Shown here one piece after another: positions 9,419 through 21,575 of a stretch of 64,000 nt of DNA (its first letter is position 1; each line of letters begins with the position of its first letter). A model generated the notes under the pieces. It did not search any database and had not been told where the DNA came from. It saw only the letters and a program-made list of their open reading frames with translations. The translations under genes and the position numbers were made by a program. This stretch comes from Clytia hemisphaerica (lineage: Eukaryota; Cnidaria; Hydrozoa; Leptothecata; Clytiidae). The stretch is taken from positions 434,001 through 498,000 of the forward strand of contig CACVBU010000758.1 of the NCBI GenBank assembly GCA_902728285.1, read 5' to 3'.

Positions 9419-12116
9419 TCACACATCTTCATTTTCAGCTTCGTTTCGGAATAAACCATGTGTGATGCCGAGAGCGCCACCAGATACAAATCGGATGAAA
9501 TTATCTCCCACTAGTGGACCCATGGCGTATAACGACTTCCGGCCGCGGCATTCATACGTCAAAAGGTCAGTGTCTAAACAGTTTGTTTTTATATTAAATT
9601 CTTCCTCTGGATCCTCGCGTAGTAAATGCTCCTCTTTGATGAAGTCCAGATTCGGTTTTGATCCAACATGGATGATGACTCGGCTCACGTGAACTTTGAA
9701 CGAGGCACCGCCCTTTTTACCACATGGCTCAATAAGTACTTCCTTATTGGGTAAGATTTCGGCCAATCGGTGTTGAGGAAGTGGCGTGTAAAATTCACAT
9801 TTTGATTTGAGCTGTATCAGCGATTTTAATTTCAAATAGTCTGCGTAGGCAGACGATAATTGGTTTAGAACGAGATTAGGGTCTTTAGGCGAACGTCTGA
9901 ACACGTGTATGACTGGTATCTGTCGTGAGATGAGGTAAAGGACTGCGTCTGCTGCAACTAGCCCACATCCTACTACAACCACAGGGCATTTGTGTGTCTG
10001 GAGTCGATCGAAATCTGGGAAGTGGTGATGTACGAAGGTGAAGTCTTCACCAGGGATCTCGAGTTTGCGTGGATTATTGAAAGCTCCGGTTGCCATAACA
10101 ATGTTGTCCGCTTTCACGGTATACGTTTCACCTGTTTGTTGGTCTGTATATTGAACGCCTTCCACCGTCCATTGTGACGTGTTGGATAAGCTCTGTGAGA
10201 TGGATTTGACGTAAACGTTATCAACGAAAAATGATGATAAGCCCATATATTTGACATAGTCGGAATAATAAAGCCCTATATAATAAGGGTTTGTACGCTC
10301 TGGATGTACACCACCGACGCTGGGAACTTTTGGTAGATTACCAAGACTCAATTGTTTCTGTTCATACCATTCATTGAATGTATATCCAGGTAATTCCAAC
10401 CAGTTTGCCAAACTAACAGTCAATTGTGAGTTAATCATATTATGCCATGAACCACCCGGTGGACCAAATCCAAGAACAACATGTCGGACTTCATTTTCGG
10501 GTAAATATTTCCATTCGATAACCGATTCGGGTTTGGTCAACATATCAGCATTTGGATGGTATAAATGGTCGAAGAGAATTGATACAGGATTCATGGTTCG
10601 TGAATCGAACAAACCTTCGCTCAGCCATTGTAAATCCTGCGGAAATGAAGAGAATCAAATTCTTTATTACATAGAAAAAGACAACTACAGATGAACATTC
10701 TTCAAGTGATATAAAAATCAAATATGAATTTAAAAAGTTCATTGGCGAGCCCTTCAGAAATCGAAATTATGACCTCTTGGAATTTCATCAAAAGTTTGAC
10801 TTTTAGAGGCTCCTTTGGCTTTAGTTTTTATTCACAACATTTCTTATACATTCCAAAAATGAAAAGCAACGAAAAAGAAGTTATGGCCCTGGTATTTTTA
10901 CACTCGTAAGTGACAGCTAACATGTACCCAATACCAAAATTACCACAAACAATTTCAACTGAATTAAGTTAATTTAATTATCAGCTGTCAAGCAAATAAT
11001 GATACAAACTCAAATAGGATAGAGGATGCAGATGCAGAACGGTCTAAAGTCCACTACCCTAAATGTGTGTGCTCTTTTTTGCCCTCATACGGAAACCATG
11101 TGAGCATAATTTGGAAAGATCCCATGAGAGTGGTTTCTACATAAAATACTGCTCACTTGGAGCGAGTGGACACATTAAAGGGAATCATTTTCCACCTATA
11201 AAAACCTACTCGGGTAAGTTATGGCATGTCTCAAAAACTGAAAATTACCATAATTTTTATCGCGAAAATCTGCGAAAAAAAAAACAATTAGGTTACACAT
11301 CAGGTCAAAAACATAGTACCCTTCATGCTCAGTCATTTTTTCGGTTGTTTTCTTTCAACTAATGCGATCTAAAAATTATGGTAATTTTAGGACATGCCAT
11401 AACGATTACTAATAAAGGGATAGTTAGAAAATAATTTCTTCAATTATTTACCTGCAGAACAAGTGATTTGCTCATGGACACATATTTCAATCGTTCTTTC
11501 AACACCGGGTTATCCACAGGTTTTCCGTTATAATACGGCCAATGACCGGACAAAAAGTATGATAGGATAATTGCGGACGGTCCATTTCCTATAAATTAAT
11601 AAAAATAAGTTTTAATAATTTTCAATGAATAGATTGAATGAAAGGATATCTTGTTACGGTCATTTTTTTCGAATTTTGGCTTGGATGGACAACACTTTGC
11701 AAGCCTACTACCCCAAGGATTCACCTGACATTAATATTCCAAGACCCTTGGATTACCAAAAGGTCAACTAACGTCAGATTTTTGCTTTTTTGTTACCCAT
11801 AGGGAGATTTTTTGGTTTGATGAAAAAGGTACTCTTAACAAACCTCGTACCCAGGGCAATTTACACCACTATTTAACTTTACTGATAGACGTGATTATGA
11901 TAATCGTTTCTATCGCGCTATCAATATCATTTAAAAGTGAACTAAAAAGGGACTGGGTTTGAGTTTGACTCTTAACGCTGGTTTCCCATTTAGCCTAAGA
12001 ACATATCCCCTAAATAAACTAAAGACTTTAAAATTCTTCTTACCTATGATGGCTACATCATAATCTTTTCGGCCATGTGTATCAGGATCACTTGATAATC
12101 GTTTCTCTAGTCTCAT
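9419..12116 (-). CDS. OSGIN-like FAD/NAD(P)-dependent oxidoreductase, three exons
   Basis: Three exons join cleanly: 12116-12044 (ATG start), 11588-11452 and 10636-9419. Introns are 455 and 815 bp with GTAAG/GTAAA donors and ATAG/GCAG acceptors. The predicted protein has 475 residues, about the size of animal oxidative stress-induced growth inhibitors (OSGIN1/2). Exon 1 ends in DYDVAIIG and exon 2 opens NGPSAIILS, which together form the N-terminal dinucleotide-binding GxGxxA-type loop. Exon 3 has the family-like LSEG and FGPPGGSWHNM motifs, an IVMATGAF motif near residue 261 and a second Rossmann loop VVVGCGLVAADAV near residue 293. These fit the flavin monooxygenase-like fold of OSGIN proteins, which are linked to oxidative stress and growth control in vertebrates. 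All exons are open and no lesion is seen. Intron 2 holds a MITE (11222-11399). Confidence 0.88.
11222..11399. mobile_element. Intronic MITE (TGGCATGTC ends) inside the OSGIN-like gene
   Basis: TATGGCATGTC at the left pairs with GACATGCCATA at the right, and a subterminal AAAATTACCATAATTTTTA / TAAAAATTATGGTAATTTT extends the stem to about 40 bases. TA lies at 11220-11221 and 11400-11401. It sits wholly within intron 2 and leaves the splice sites intact. Confidence 0.8.
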
Positions 12117-12574
12117 AACTTATTCTCAATTTGTTTCTTTTTTTAAAATGTCAGATCTAAAAATGAAAGTAAAAAGTAGGGTTAAAACAGTAAACACTTT
12201 GATCAATAGTACCACCACGGTCCAGCCTTTATGACCAGTGTTAAAGGATCTTCTGTATCAGCCGGGTTGTCCTCTTAGATGCTTTTCCGTCTCAAAATTC
12301 TGTTTAATCTGGTATAATTATTTACCAAAATGTGCTAGTTTGCCTTGTAAAATCCATTTTCCCTTCCTTGCTTTGACCACTGTAAGATTAAACAAAAAAG
12401 TATGCGATACAGTGAGATTTACTGTCAGGAGTGAAATTGAAACTGGTAAAAGCAGTGAGTGGCTCAAGCTTATTCAGAATGAAACACATACAAAAGATTA
12501 CACTATTTTTTAAACAGTCTAAATTTTCTCTAAAACCACCATCAACTTCAAACCCCGAACTCGACTCAAAAACA

Positions 12575-12751
12575 ACCATACGTGCGGCCCAAAATTAAGC
12601 CTTTGAAATCGACCCTTACGGTTACGGTGATTTCTTGAGGATTTTTTCAGGCCAAATATGATCAGATTTCATCTCATCTTTACTGATTTCGATCCTTACA
12701 GTGCACTTTGTGAAGCTTGGAAAATATACCCTTAAGGGCTGCACGTATGGT
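12575..12751. repeat. GC-rich inverted-repeat element (ACCATACGTGCGGCCC ends)
   Basis: ACCATACGTGCGGCCC at the left pairs with GGGCTGCACGTATGGT at the right. The interior has ACCCTTACGG and CCTTACAGTGCAC motifs shared with the 7415-7857 element and GGGCGGCACATACCGTACC near 45.72 kb. It lies just upstream of the OSGIN-like start codon. Confidence 0.6.
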
Positions 12752-14262
12752 AGGCCATTAACCTTGAACGCCTCCAGGCTTTAAACCCACCATGGAGTTC
12801 ACCAAACTTTAATTATCAGTTTCGTAATGAATGTCAGTATTGCTATATGCTGATTTTCAAATTATACGTGCTACTTGTGTGCTAATTATCGAAAATTATC
12901 AAACTATTATAAATAATTATTATATTAGAATTTAAATTAAAATTTCATTTCATTTCTGACGATGAAATAAACTCAATTCTGTTGATAAGCCTGAAATTTT
13001 TTGAATTTCTTAAATTCCAACCGTCCATTAGTAGCCTAGGTAAAGCACTGATTTTTCATCATTTGATTTTTTTTAATCGCCAAATAAAAAAAAATCAAGT
13101 AGTCAATTAACCAATGATTTTATCTAAGGCAGCGTGTCCAGGAAACAGAATCTAACACCTCTTGCATTTTTAGTTGACGTCAACATTAACATCAAGATTA
13201 ACAATTTCATGTTTCTCTTTAACACTATCTTCAAAAGATAAACATTACTGCGAACATTATTGCACGCAGTAAACTAAACAATAAAGCACACCCATTTACT
13301 TCAAAATTTAGTCATCAAAATATTACAAAGTCCAACAACCCCATCACGTAGTACCACCACATGAAACCCACGTGTTTGGAAAGAGATGCACCCAATCTGT
13401 TTTTTATAACTACGAAATCTTTTTACTCACCAAAAGCCAAAATTCAGTACCAAGTTATAGCTTAAAATAAAAGATATACTCACTCCCACGCCAAATGTAG
13501 TACCGCGAACTAACCTTTTTGAGGTTTGAAATTAGGCACCACCACCTGGCTATGGTTCAGTACCCTCTAACCTTCTTTCTGTGCCAGCTAGAAGAATTTC
13601 TTTCTTCTGATCATAATCTGCTTACCTGCAAAGCTCGGCTAAAACTGAAAGAAAACTTAAATTGAACCCCGGAGGTTCTTATATAGTTTCTTCTTCTAAA
13701 CTAGCCATAATTTTCATTAAAGTGCCACCGCAGAAGAACGATCAAATAAGTTGTTGAATTTTGAAAGAAATGTTACTGATAGCCTTTACTTCTGTTAGAA
13801 TGGCATCTCATCTGAAGCAAAATTTAGTCTACAAATATTAGCAAGTTGTGTCTATTTCATAGATATCTTCTTATAGAGATAAGATAAAGTTATTTATATG
13901 TTTTTTTTTGTCATCTCTTTTATTACCAAAATAATGGTATATAATGGCTTGTTTATATCATAGTAAACGCTACTGTACTAATCTGACTTTTTAATGTAAT
14001 AGTCACGCGACAAGTTTTAGAAAGACTCAAATTTTCTAATTTGCTTTGCTCAGAGCGGTTAATAACTACTTGTGGTTTAAATAGGGAATTTCCCAACAAA
14101 AAAGGAATTTCCCTTAATTCGACTCCCTGAGGTAATAAAAAAAGACATATAGAGCTTTGAAAATGGGTAATCAGATCGTAACTAATCCGGAAAAGTGTTT
14201 TTAATGATGATAAAACAATAGAAATGCAGTCAAGCTAAGAATGTTACGGTACACCATTTAAC
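12752..14262. other. Gene-free spacer upstream of the OSGIN-like gene
   Basis: I see no coding region, no conserved repeat and no clear promoter motif. AACCCCGGAGG at 13668 is a short piece of the GC-rich repeat family. Confidence 0.4.
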
Positions 14263-14381
14263 CGGAACTAAAATACTGAAAAACGCGCGCAAAATTATGA
14301 GATGTTTGCCCAACTTCCTTATGCGTGAAGCTATGAATGCCATCCTCGGAAGCTTTAGGCTTCCTGCGGTGGCAAAAAATG
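14263..14381. repeat. Hairpin-bearing dispersed repeat, copy 1
   Basis: It is nearly identical to 17291-17408, starting at CGGAACTAAAATACTGAAA and running through GCGCGCAAAATTATGAGATGT. Both end in a stable stem-loop (14338-14374 here): an outer TGCCATC/GGTGGCA stem, a small internal loop, an inner GGAAGC/GCTTCC stem and a TTTAG loop, followed by an A-run. The class is not recognised; a 3' end of a non-autonomous retroelement is one possibility. Confidence 0.6.
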
Positions 14382-14439
14382 CGAAAGAAGACTGACAATG
14401 CTACCCGTTTCTCTTTGTTCCTTCTCACTACCACAACTA

Positions 14440-14878
14440 TTACAAGTACCCTGAATTACAAAACTTGTTCAAAACATGTCTCTCTTCTTCTGATAATTCT
14501 TTGAAAATATTACTTCCAAAAATCTCTTGAAACTCTGCGTCGCTATTTCTTCTCACAAAGGTACCACAATTTTCAATAATCTTAGACCATACCGGTTCCC
14601 TAATTTCATCCAGCAGTCGAAAAGGCATTACTTTTCATATCGTAATCTTCAAGTGAAATTTCCATTGATCCACTTAATTGAAGCAGCTTAAAAAAATCAC
14701 TTGATTTTTCATATGATACTTTAGCTTTCATTTCTGGAAGAAGCAAGCGGTAACATATTTCAAGAAAGCAATCAACAGCGCAAGAATAGGTACGACTGCC
14801 AGTTGTCCTGCTTGAATTTCGGAAATGTGCAACATTCAATGCAGTGTCTAGATTAATCGCAAAGTCTTCCTCTGCCAT
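14440..14878 (-). pseudogene. Frameshifted ORF of unknown family (SCAVDCFLEICYRLLLP motif)
   Basis: A minus-strand ORF from ATG at 14878 to a stop near 14606 contains RTYSCAVDCFLEICYRLLLP. A second frame from 14628 to 14440 continues at once with protein-like sequence ending in LSEEERHVLNKFCNSGYL. The two overlap by about 20 bases in different frames, as expected from one frameshift in a single reading frame, although an unrecognised intron is possible. The Cys-rich motif recalls the catalytic Cys region of peptidases carried by some mobile elements, but I cannot assign a family. It lies between a dispersed repeat and a foldback element, so a transposon origin is likely. Confidence 0.4.
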
Positions 14879-14931
14879 ACTGTGAAAAATCTTCAAATTA
14901 TTTTAGGAGCAAAAAGCAAAAAATGTAATTA

Positions 14932-16207
14932 CAGTTGACACTCGTGTGTGCATGTTTCGTTCATTCAATTTTTGACGACATTTTTGGTCAAAAAATTGAA
15001 TTTCGATGGCAATATTCAATTTTCAATTTTCGAGTTAAAAAATTGAAAATTGAATTTTGATTGCAAATTTCAATTTTTGTTTTGTTTATTGCCAGAAATG
15101 AACTGAAATTTCCAGTATCATCTTTGATTTTCTAATATAAACTTCTTGCATTGAAAATTGAAAATAATATTTTCAAATACTGAAAATTGTGTCGTAAGAA
15201 ATTGAAATTGACAAAACCAAACCGATTTTTTATCACGCTTGCTTTTCCACGAAAACGGATGCTCAAAAGTAGTGTTTCATCGGTTTTATTGTTATTTGTT
15301 GCTGTCTAGTTTCGAGGTCTTTTGCAGCTTAATTTAGTTTTGGGTTCTATAAATACATTATATGGCATAAATTTCACGCTGGAGCAATTTCCTTTACGTA
15401 ATATTTAACTCTTCGGATACTCTTTGGTCTTTGTCTGGCCTTTTCTTTTTGACTACACTCTTTTTTATAAGAACAATTTCAAAAGAAGGCTGGAAATTGG
15501 CCTAAATCTAAGAACATATTAAGAACCCGGAGGGGGGTACTAGGGCAAGGTGGGTTACGGGGATGCTCCGCTGGTTAGGGTACCTTTTTTAACCTCCACG
15601 AGTCCCAGGTAGGGCCGCAAAAACACCAAAATAGAAAAATCAGTCCCTCGTAGGGTGCCTATTTTTGGAAAATTTGGGGAAAAAGTAGAAAATTTTGGAA
15701 TTTTAGTCCCGTTCAGGGTCACTTTTTTCGCAAATTTCGAGTCCCACGTAGGGTCCATTTTTCGAACCTCAGCGGAGCACCCCCGTCGATACATTAAGAG
15801 AAAAATTAGACTAACAAAGAAGAGACTGAATAAAACTATTGTTTCCTTTGTCTTCTTTGTAACTGGTTGTAAATCATTTTCAACTTTCAATTTTTTCATC
15901 CGAGACGTTTTTTTACAAATTGGTTTGGTTTTGTCAAATTCAATTCTTCACGACAAAATTTCAGTATTTGAAAATATTATTTTCAATTTTCAATACAAAA
16001 AGTTTATATTAGAAAATCAAAGATGATACTGTAAATTTCAGTTCATTTCTGGCAGAAATAAAAATAAAATTGAAACTTTCAATCAAAATTCAATTTTCAA
16101 TTTTTTGACTCAAAAATTGAAAATTGAAAATTACCATCGAAATTCAATTTTTTGACCAGAAATGTCGTCAAAAATTGATTGAACGGAACATGCCTGCATG
16201 GACACTG
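14932..16207. mobile_element. Foldback element with about 290-bp CAATTTT-rich arms
   Basis: The left arm (14932-about 15228) and right arm (about 15907-16207) are inverted copies. Both hold AATTTTTGACGACA-type ends, many alternating CAATTTT/AAAATTG blocks and a shared TTTGATTTTCTAATATAAAC segment. The ends are CAG…CTG, with imperfect 8-bp flanks (TGTAATTA and TCTAATTT), which would suit a hAT-type element. The interior contains pieces of two other families: a TTTTTTATAAGAACA end near 15460 and a CCCGGAGGGGGGTACT element at about 15530-15790. No transposase is seen. Confidence 0.7.
15530..15790. repeat. CCCGGAGGGGGGTACT family element nested in the foldback
   Basis: It opens with CCCGGAGGGGGGTACTAGGG, followed by a GATGCTCCGCTG / CAGCGGAGCACC inverted pair. 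GTCCC…GTAGGGT boxes lie between. The same combination (GGGCGGCACCCCC, CCCTAGTACCCCCCCCCGGG) appears in opposite orientation near 32.46-32.52 kb. Confidence 0.6.
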
Positions 16208-17290
16208 TCTAATTTGACGTTCTACTATTTGATAAGCCCGTTTTGGATAAAAATTTGAAGTCACTTTAAAGGTTTTGAAAAACCACTCTCTTATTTGATT
16301 TCTAGTAACAAAAAAAATGCCAGATATTTTGAAATTCAAATGTTCGATTTTGTTGCGTTCAAATTAGAAACTCAAAATTTGACTCCTCAAATATTGCAAA
16401 TATCAAAGATTTCTTCCAAAAAACTTATATAAATTTTCAGCAAGATCTTCGGTTATTGTACTGATTCGACGTTCAAAAACCAATCGCAATAATCAACCTT
16501 CGCTTCGCCTTCTTCTTCCCGTGTTACTCTATAATTCAATATTTACTTTAGGGATTTGGGAGACTTTCTCAATATTCAATATGCTGTGGTATTCGATGAG
16601 AATCCCTTGAAATTTGAATTAGAGAGTGTCAACTACTGTATATATAGATTTTTGCAAAATGCAAACTTTCCTTTATGGAATTTCCCTTTTATAGGGCGCC
16701 TTGTTTTATACTTTAGTTCAGTTTCAAAAATTCTTTTAATTGTCAGCTGTGTGCTGTTCTGTATCAATAGTGTTAGAACGATGATGGAAAAAACTATATA
16801 AATAACTGTCAGACTGTTGTTCTGTCAGTCTGTGTTCTGTTTCGCTGGAAAATATAAATCAATCTCAATGTCTAAAAAGGATTCAAATTGTTTAGTTTTC
16901 CTTTCAGCAAACTCACACTGGATTGTTGGGTTTATAGAAAAGTAGTGCGATTGGACTACTGGACTGTGCTAATAACTGGAATAAAACAGATTTAAAGAAA
17001 CAGGGAGAAATTCAAGATGTCTGCCACCATCACATCAGGTCCACCAACTTTCCTTTTTTATCGCTGACATTACCTTATACCTAAAGCCAGAGCCATCGGC
17101 TGATCGTTTGAAACATAGTCAATAGAAGAAATACCAGATAATTCAATTGACATTGTTTGAAAGCTCCGACACGATAGGAAGAAACAAACGTCCGCCGCGC
17201 AAGCTAAAAAAGAGCTATCCTGTAAAACACGGCTTATCGCTCTTCATTCCGGGAAATCAAATAACCGTTAATTGATAATGTTCCGCTAAG
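16208..17290. other. Gene-free spacer
   Basis: AT-rich, with no convincing ORF or paired repeat ends. Short ORFs here lack any family resemblance. Confidence 0.4.
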
Positions 17291-17408
17291 CGGAACTAAA
17301 ATACTGAAACGCGCGCGCAAAATTATGAGATGTTTTCCCAACTTTCCCTCACGAGTGAAGCTATGAATGCCATCCTCGGAAGCTTTAGGCTTCCTGCGGT
17401 GGCAAAAA
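17291..17408. repeat. Hairpin-bearing dispersed repeat, copy 2
   Basis: It matches 14263-14381 over its whole length. The 37-base stem-loop at 17368-17404 is identical in both copies, while the middle of the element has several differences. Confidence 0.65.
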
Positions 17409-17650
17409 TGTATATTTGCTTAATGCGCACTTTATCGCTTCTTAGAAAAACCTCCAGATAACAGCATTGGAACCCTTGCCAAATGATCTCGCTAACCAAT
17501 TGGCTTGTTGGCCAATGTAATCAGACACATTTACTTCTTATAAAATTCCTGACTAAGTGATCCAAACAATCTGACTTTCATTTCACCAAGGCTATAAGTA
17601 AGTCAACCAAAATTCATTAATCATCTAAGATATTAAAAATTAAGAAGCAC

Positions 17651-18014
17651 GGCAGGCACAAAACGTTATTTGAACGTTAAGCTAACGTTATATGAATGTC
17701 CTGAACATCAAATGAACGTTTTTTTAACGTTGGACTGGCTTTGATTACTCATCTAGAGTAGAAAATGTTCATATAAGCATGACTAATTGTAGTTTCCCAG
17801 GAAATCCATCTGGTTTTTCCTAATTACTATCTATAAAAATACCTAACAAACCATGAGAATTTTCTATCACGTATTTAAGTAATCTCTCAGTAGGAAGTCC
17901 TTTGACAATTTCTTTCCTGACCGATCTTGCTTGAGCGTCAATATGACGTCCATCTAATGTCCACAACGTCCAGATAACGTTTGATGAACGTTGAAACAAC
18001 GTTGCCGTGTGCCA
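17651..18014. mobile_element. AACGTT-rich MITE with GGCACA…GTGCC ends
   Basis: The left end GGCAGGCACAAAACGTT is mirrored by AACGTTGCCGTGTGCC at the right. The interior is full of AACGTT palindromes in both orientations. It shares its termini and AACGTT pattern with the shorter element at 23351-23440. The minus-strand ORF here is only a by-product of the repeat. Confidence 0.65.
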
Positions 18015-18576
18015 GATGAGCGGTAAGAACACCTTAGCTTCCTCTTATCTACACCTTAAATAAACTGCGGTCATTAGGCGTTTTACCTTACAATTCTGTG
18101 TCAGATCTTAAGTTTTTTTTAACTGGTCATTGAAAGTCTATAACCTGCACATCTATCATTGTAGCTATTGCATTGAGTTTCGATCATTAAAATGTACACA
18201 GCATTTTTCATCAAGATGAGACCGCAATCAATAGTTATGTTCAGTCAATCAAAGAGGAAATAAATCTTTCTTAGCCCGTAATCTTTTTTAGTTTGTTAAG
18301 CAAAACTTTCCCTTCTCTTTTATTTAGTTAAAGGTTTTGTTTTTAAATAAGAGTTTGACACGGACTTGGAACAAGATTGGTCTGAAAGAGAAAAAGAAAA
18401 AAAAACTTTTGCTTTAAATCAGCATAATATAACAATAGGCGAAACTGTCCTGATCTGGAATATGTGTCTGATATGAAACGGAAACACTTGTGTAAAAACA
18501 AAACCTTTAGGATCATGTTTAGCTTTAAGTTTTAGTATTCTTTATTCATTTTCTTTCTTAAATCCTTGTATCCATT

Positions 18577-18760
18577 TACTCTTTTTTATAAGAACGCTTT
18601 GTGTCTTTGCGGACTTTAGAAAACACGCAATTTCTTAGGTAAATGAACAAAAATTCTCAGAAAAAGGTGAAGATAAGAACATGTTAAAGATTTTTTTAGG
18701 CTTAAAATTCAAAAAGTTAAGAACATCTGAAAATTTAGGATGTTCTTATAAAAAACCGTG
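18577..18760. mobile_element. TTCTTATAAAA-family MITE copy
   Basis: The ends are CTTTTTTATAAGAACG and TGTTCTTATAAAAAACCGTG. The interior has AAGAACATGTT, TTTAGGCTTAAAATTC and GTTAAGAACATCTGAA, which recur in the same order or inverted in the copies at 25594-25843, 26101-26337, 29180-29413, 32025-32195 and 37422-37684. Confidence 0.75.
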
Positions 18761-21575
18761 GAATGGCTCAAAAGAGTTTACCACAAAATCCGAAATTCAA
18801 TCTCCAAAAAAATTTTTTTGTTCTGATTGTTTGGCTATCATCATTGCACCACTTTTTTTTCTCTGTTTCCAAATCTACACCCTCGTCAATCTTTGTCAAG
18901 TAAATACAAAAGCAATGCAAAAATGCCCATGGCGCTTTTCATATCAAAATACCAAGCTCTTTTAAACATGACCTTTTGTCTTTTGTTGAAGAAACTTTAT
19001 AGTATCAGGCACTTTGAGAGTGAAACCCAACTCAATCAAATTAAAAATACGTAACATTGTATATGGGACCATTCAGACCTAATGTATTTTAGTAAAAATG
19101 TTATGCAAGTTAAAAATATCAATGTCTGATCTGTCGATGTCTATTTTTACGTAATTTTCATTTTCTAGAATTATCCAAATAATACTTGTTTTCCATACAA
19201 ATATAATTTTATAATTTTGACAGTTTCGGTGATTGACTTTTTTTCTTTGCTAGATTTAAAAGATATGTTTGATAGCCCTTGTTCTTTTCTGTCTGTCACT
19301 TTGCAGGAAGAGAGATCTAATTTCCGAGCTGTTTGATCGAGCTTGATTCAAGTGTAAGATAATTGTAAAAAAAACTTCTTGGGTAAATTTCCTATTGATG
19401 GGAAATCTCACTTGAATGGTATCAATCTGTATCTACCAATTCATTTCTGCTGTATGAAATCGTATTGAGTCAAGTTTACCACAGTATAAATGTTGTTTAC
19501 CATTTCCCTCTGGATCTAAATGCAAGAAAGCTTTCGCTAGCTCATTTGAATGCCTAAAACGGCTAAAAATGAACAAAAACAGCAAAAATGACAAACTTCA
19601 CAGTGATGTAACTTTATTAAGAGAAATCTGAGCATATATTTGAAATTAGCATGGTTTTTATTTTTTTAAATAACCTGATGTCATGATTTTTAAAACTGTA
19701 GAAAAAGTCTTCATTTTTTTCATCTTAATTTCCCAATTTTCAAAAATCTTTCATTCTTTAGATTATTCTCCTTGGAAATATCTTTCCAACGGTGCATAGC
19801 TTTCTAACGTAACATAAGTAGGTGCTGAGAAAATGCTAAAAACTAAAGTGTCCACATTATTATAATTTTAAGACAGACTTTAGATCAGAGCATCCCTTAC
19901 TTTCTACCCAACTCGGCCTAGCCACCACGCTATAGCACGTGATTCCCCTATCCTACAGTAAAATAACCATCCGTGGCGTAACTTTAGAACACCATGCAAC
20001 CAACCAATCAAAATTCAAACTGCAACAAATATCTCTTTAAAAACGTCTTGAAACCTGTAGAGTGCCTCACTCCTCAACTGATCGCCCAATCAAAGAAAAA
20101 GTGGCCATGTGCTTTTTCACATCTTTTATCTTGAGTTGACATCTTAACATTCCTGCTGACATGATCTTTTGTCATTTTAAATAATGCATATTTTTCTATA
20201 AGAACATAACATTTCGAGGGTAAAAGCTTAAGAATATCCTAAGAACATTCACTTGCTTTGCAGACTCTAGAACATGTAACCAAATTAATCACAAAATAAT
20301 GAAAATAAGAATATTTTAAGGTCACTCATAAGGCCCAAAAACTTTAGAACACCTGAAGGCGCCAAAATGTTTTACTGTTCTTTAAAAAAACTACATGTCC
20401 ATACAAAAGGAAAAATCATGTAATTTTAATTCACCCGAGGCTTTTAGACAAACGATTGGTAAAATTGCGAAAGCATGTTCGCAGAGAAAAATTTGAAACT
20501 TGTACAAACCGGTTTTTCCTCTTATCTAAAATTGTACTATGGTCAGACTCATTGTTTTTCTTTAATAAGGGCCATTGTCCATGATTTTGCTTGAGTGACT
20601 GCTAGACACTTTGAAATACACGCCTGATTTTTTGAAAATATAAACAAAATCTGACTTTTAGACCACTTGTAGGACTAAACTCCGGAAAACCTATAGATCA
20701 TCAAATATAAAACAGCCCCGATAGGATTTTTTTTAGCCAGCCTCGATGAGGACTAAAATTCCAATGTAATTTTCTTTTGGCTGGTGACTTAAATTCATTG
20801 TTTTCAAGTCACAAAATTAAGTGGGGAGGAAAAAAAAAAGCATAATATTTTGCAGTCAGGATTGATTTATGGTTTGGTTATTTTCAGTGGGGACAAAGAT
20901 TAGAGTATGATTTTTCACTTGGGACGATATTTTGGTCAATTTTTCCAGTGGGAAGGGGTCTCAGTGGGTCTGCGAGAAGGGGTGTAATATAAAATATTCG
21001 AATATTCGAGTTAAAAATATTTTTCGGTCAGTTTGACTTGGCTGTTGTAGACTTCAGCTTTAATTCACAGGGTGGAACCCGGGAATTGGGTACTTAGACA
21101 AAAACGGGTGCTGGGTATATACGGACGATAAGGGATTATTTTCTCAACTTCCAAAGTCTCTCTAAGGGTTAAAAAAAATCATAAAATTTTAAAGTGAATG
21201 GAGAAATCTTCTACTTTCGAGAGAAAAAATTTCCAAAATTGTAAACAAGTCTTTGTAAGAATAAGGAAATTATTCGAAAATCGAAATCTTTCAAAAAATG
21301 TCTTTCTAAAAGGGTCGCTTTTTCATTTAATTTTGGTTTCTTTAAGGTTTCCCTAAGAATTAACTAACAAAACTAAACGTTGGTGGCAAGGAAAGAATCA
21401 TAATCCTCAGTCAAACCAGGTAATATTTCAAATTGGATTAAAGAATTATGTAACAAGCAGTTCATGGTGTATAGTTATGTTATGTTATGTTCCTAATAAA
21501 ATCACACAATAATCAAAGTACCCGCCAGCTAATGTTGTGAGAAATCGATAGATTGCTTTCACAGTGGTACTGGGT
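18761..21575. other. Long gene-free stretch
   Basis: No gene is supported. A decayed copy of the TTCTTATAAAA family is visible at about 20195-20375 (TTTTTCTATAAGAACATAAC, then CTAAGAACATTC). Repeated AGTGGGGA-type phrases around 20880-20980 resemble 56.80-57.00 kb and may be another degenerate repeat. Confidence 0.4.

Noticed and set aside
10545..10742. 65-codon minus-strand ORF overlapping the OSGIN-like third exon
   Set aside because: It is a different frame across the intron 2/exon 3 boundary and lacks the conserved motifs.
15555..16026. Overlapping ORFs of more than 110 codons on both strands
   Set aside because: They lie in the inverted-repeat arms and GC-rich insert of the foldback element, and their translation shows no family resemblance.
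17820..18032. 70-codon minus-strand ORF
   Set aside because: About half of it is the translated end of the AACGTT MITE. The remaining residues match nothing I know.
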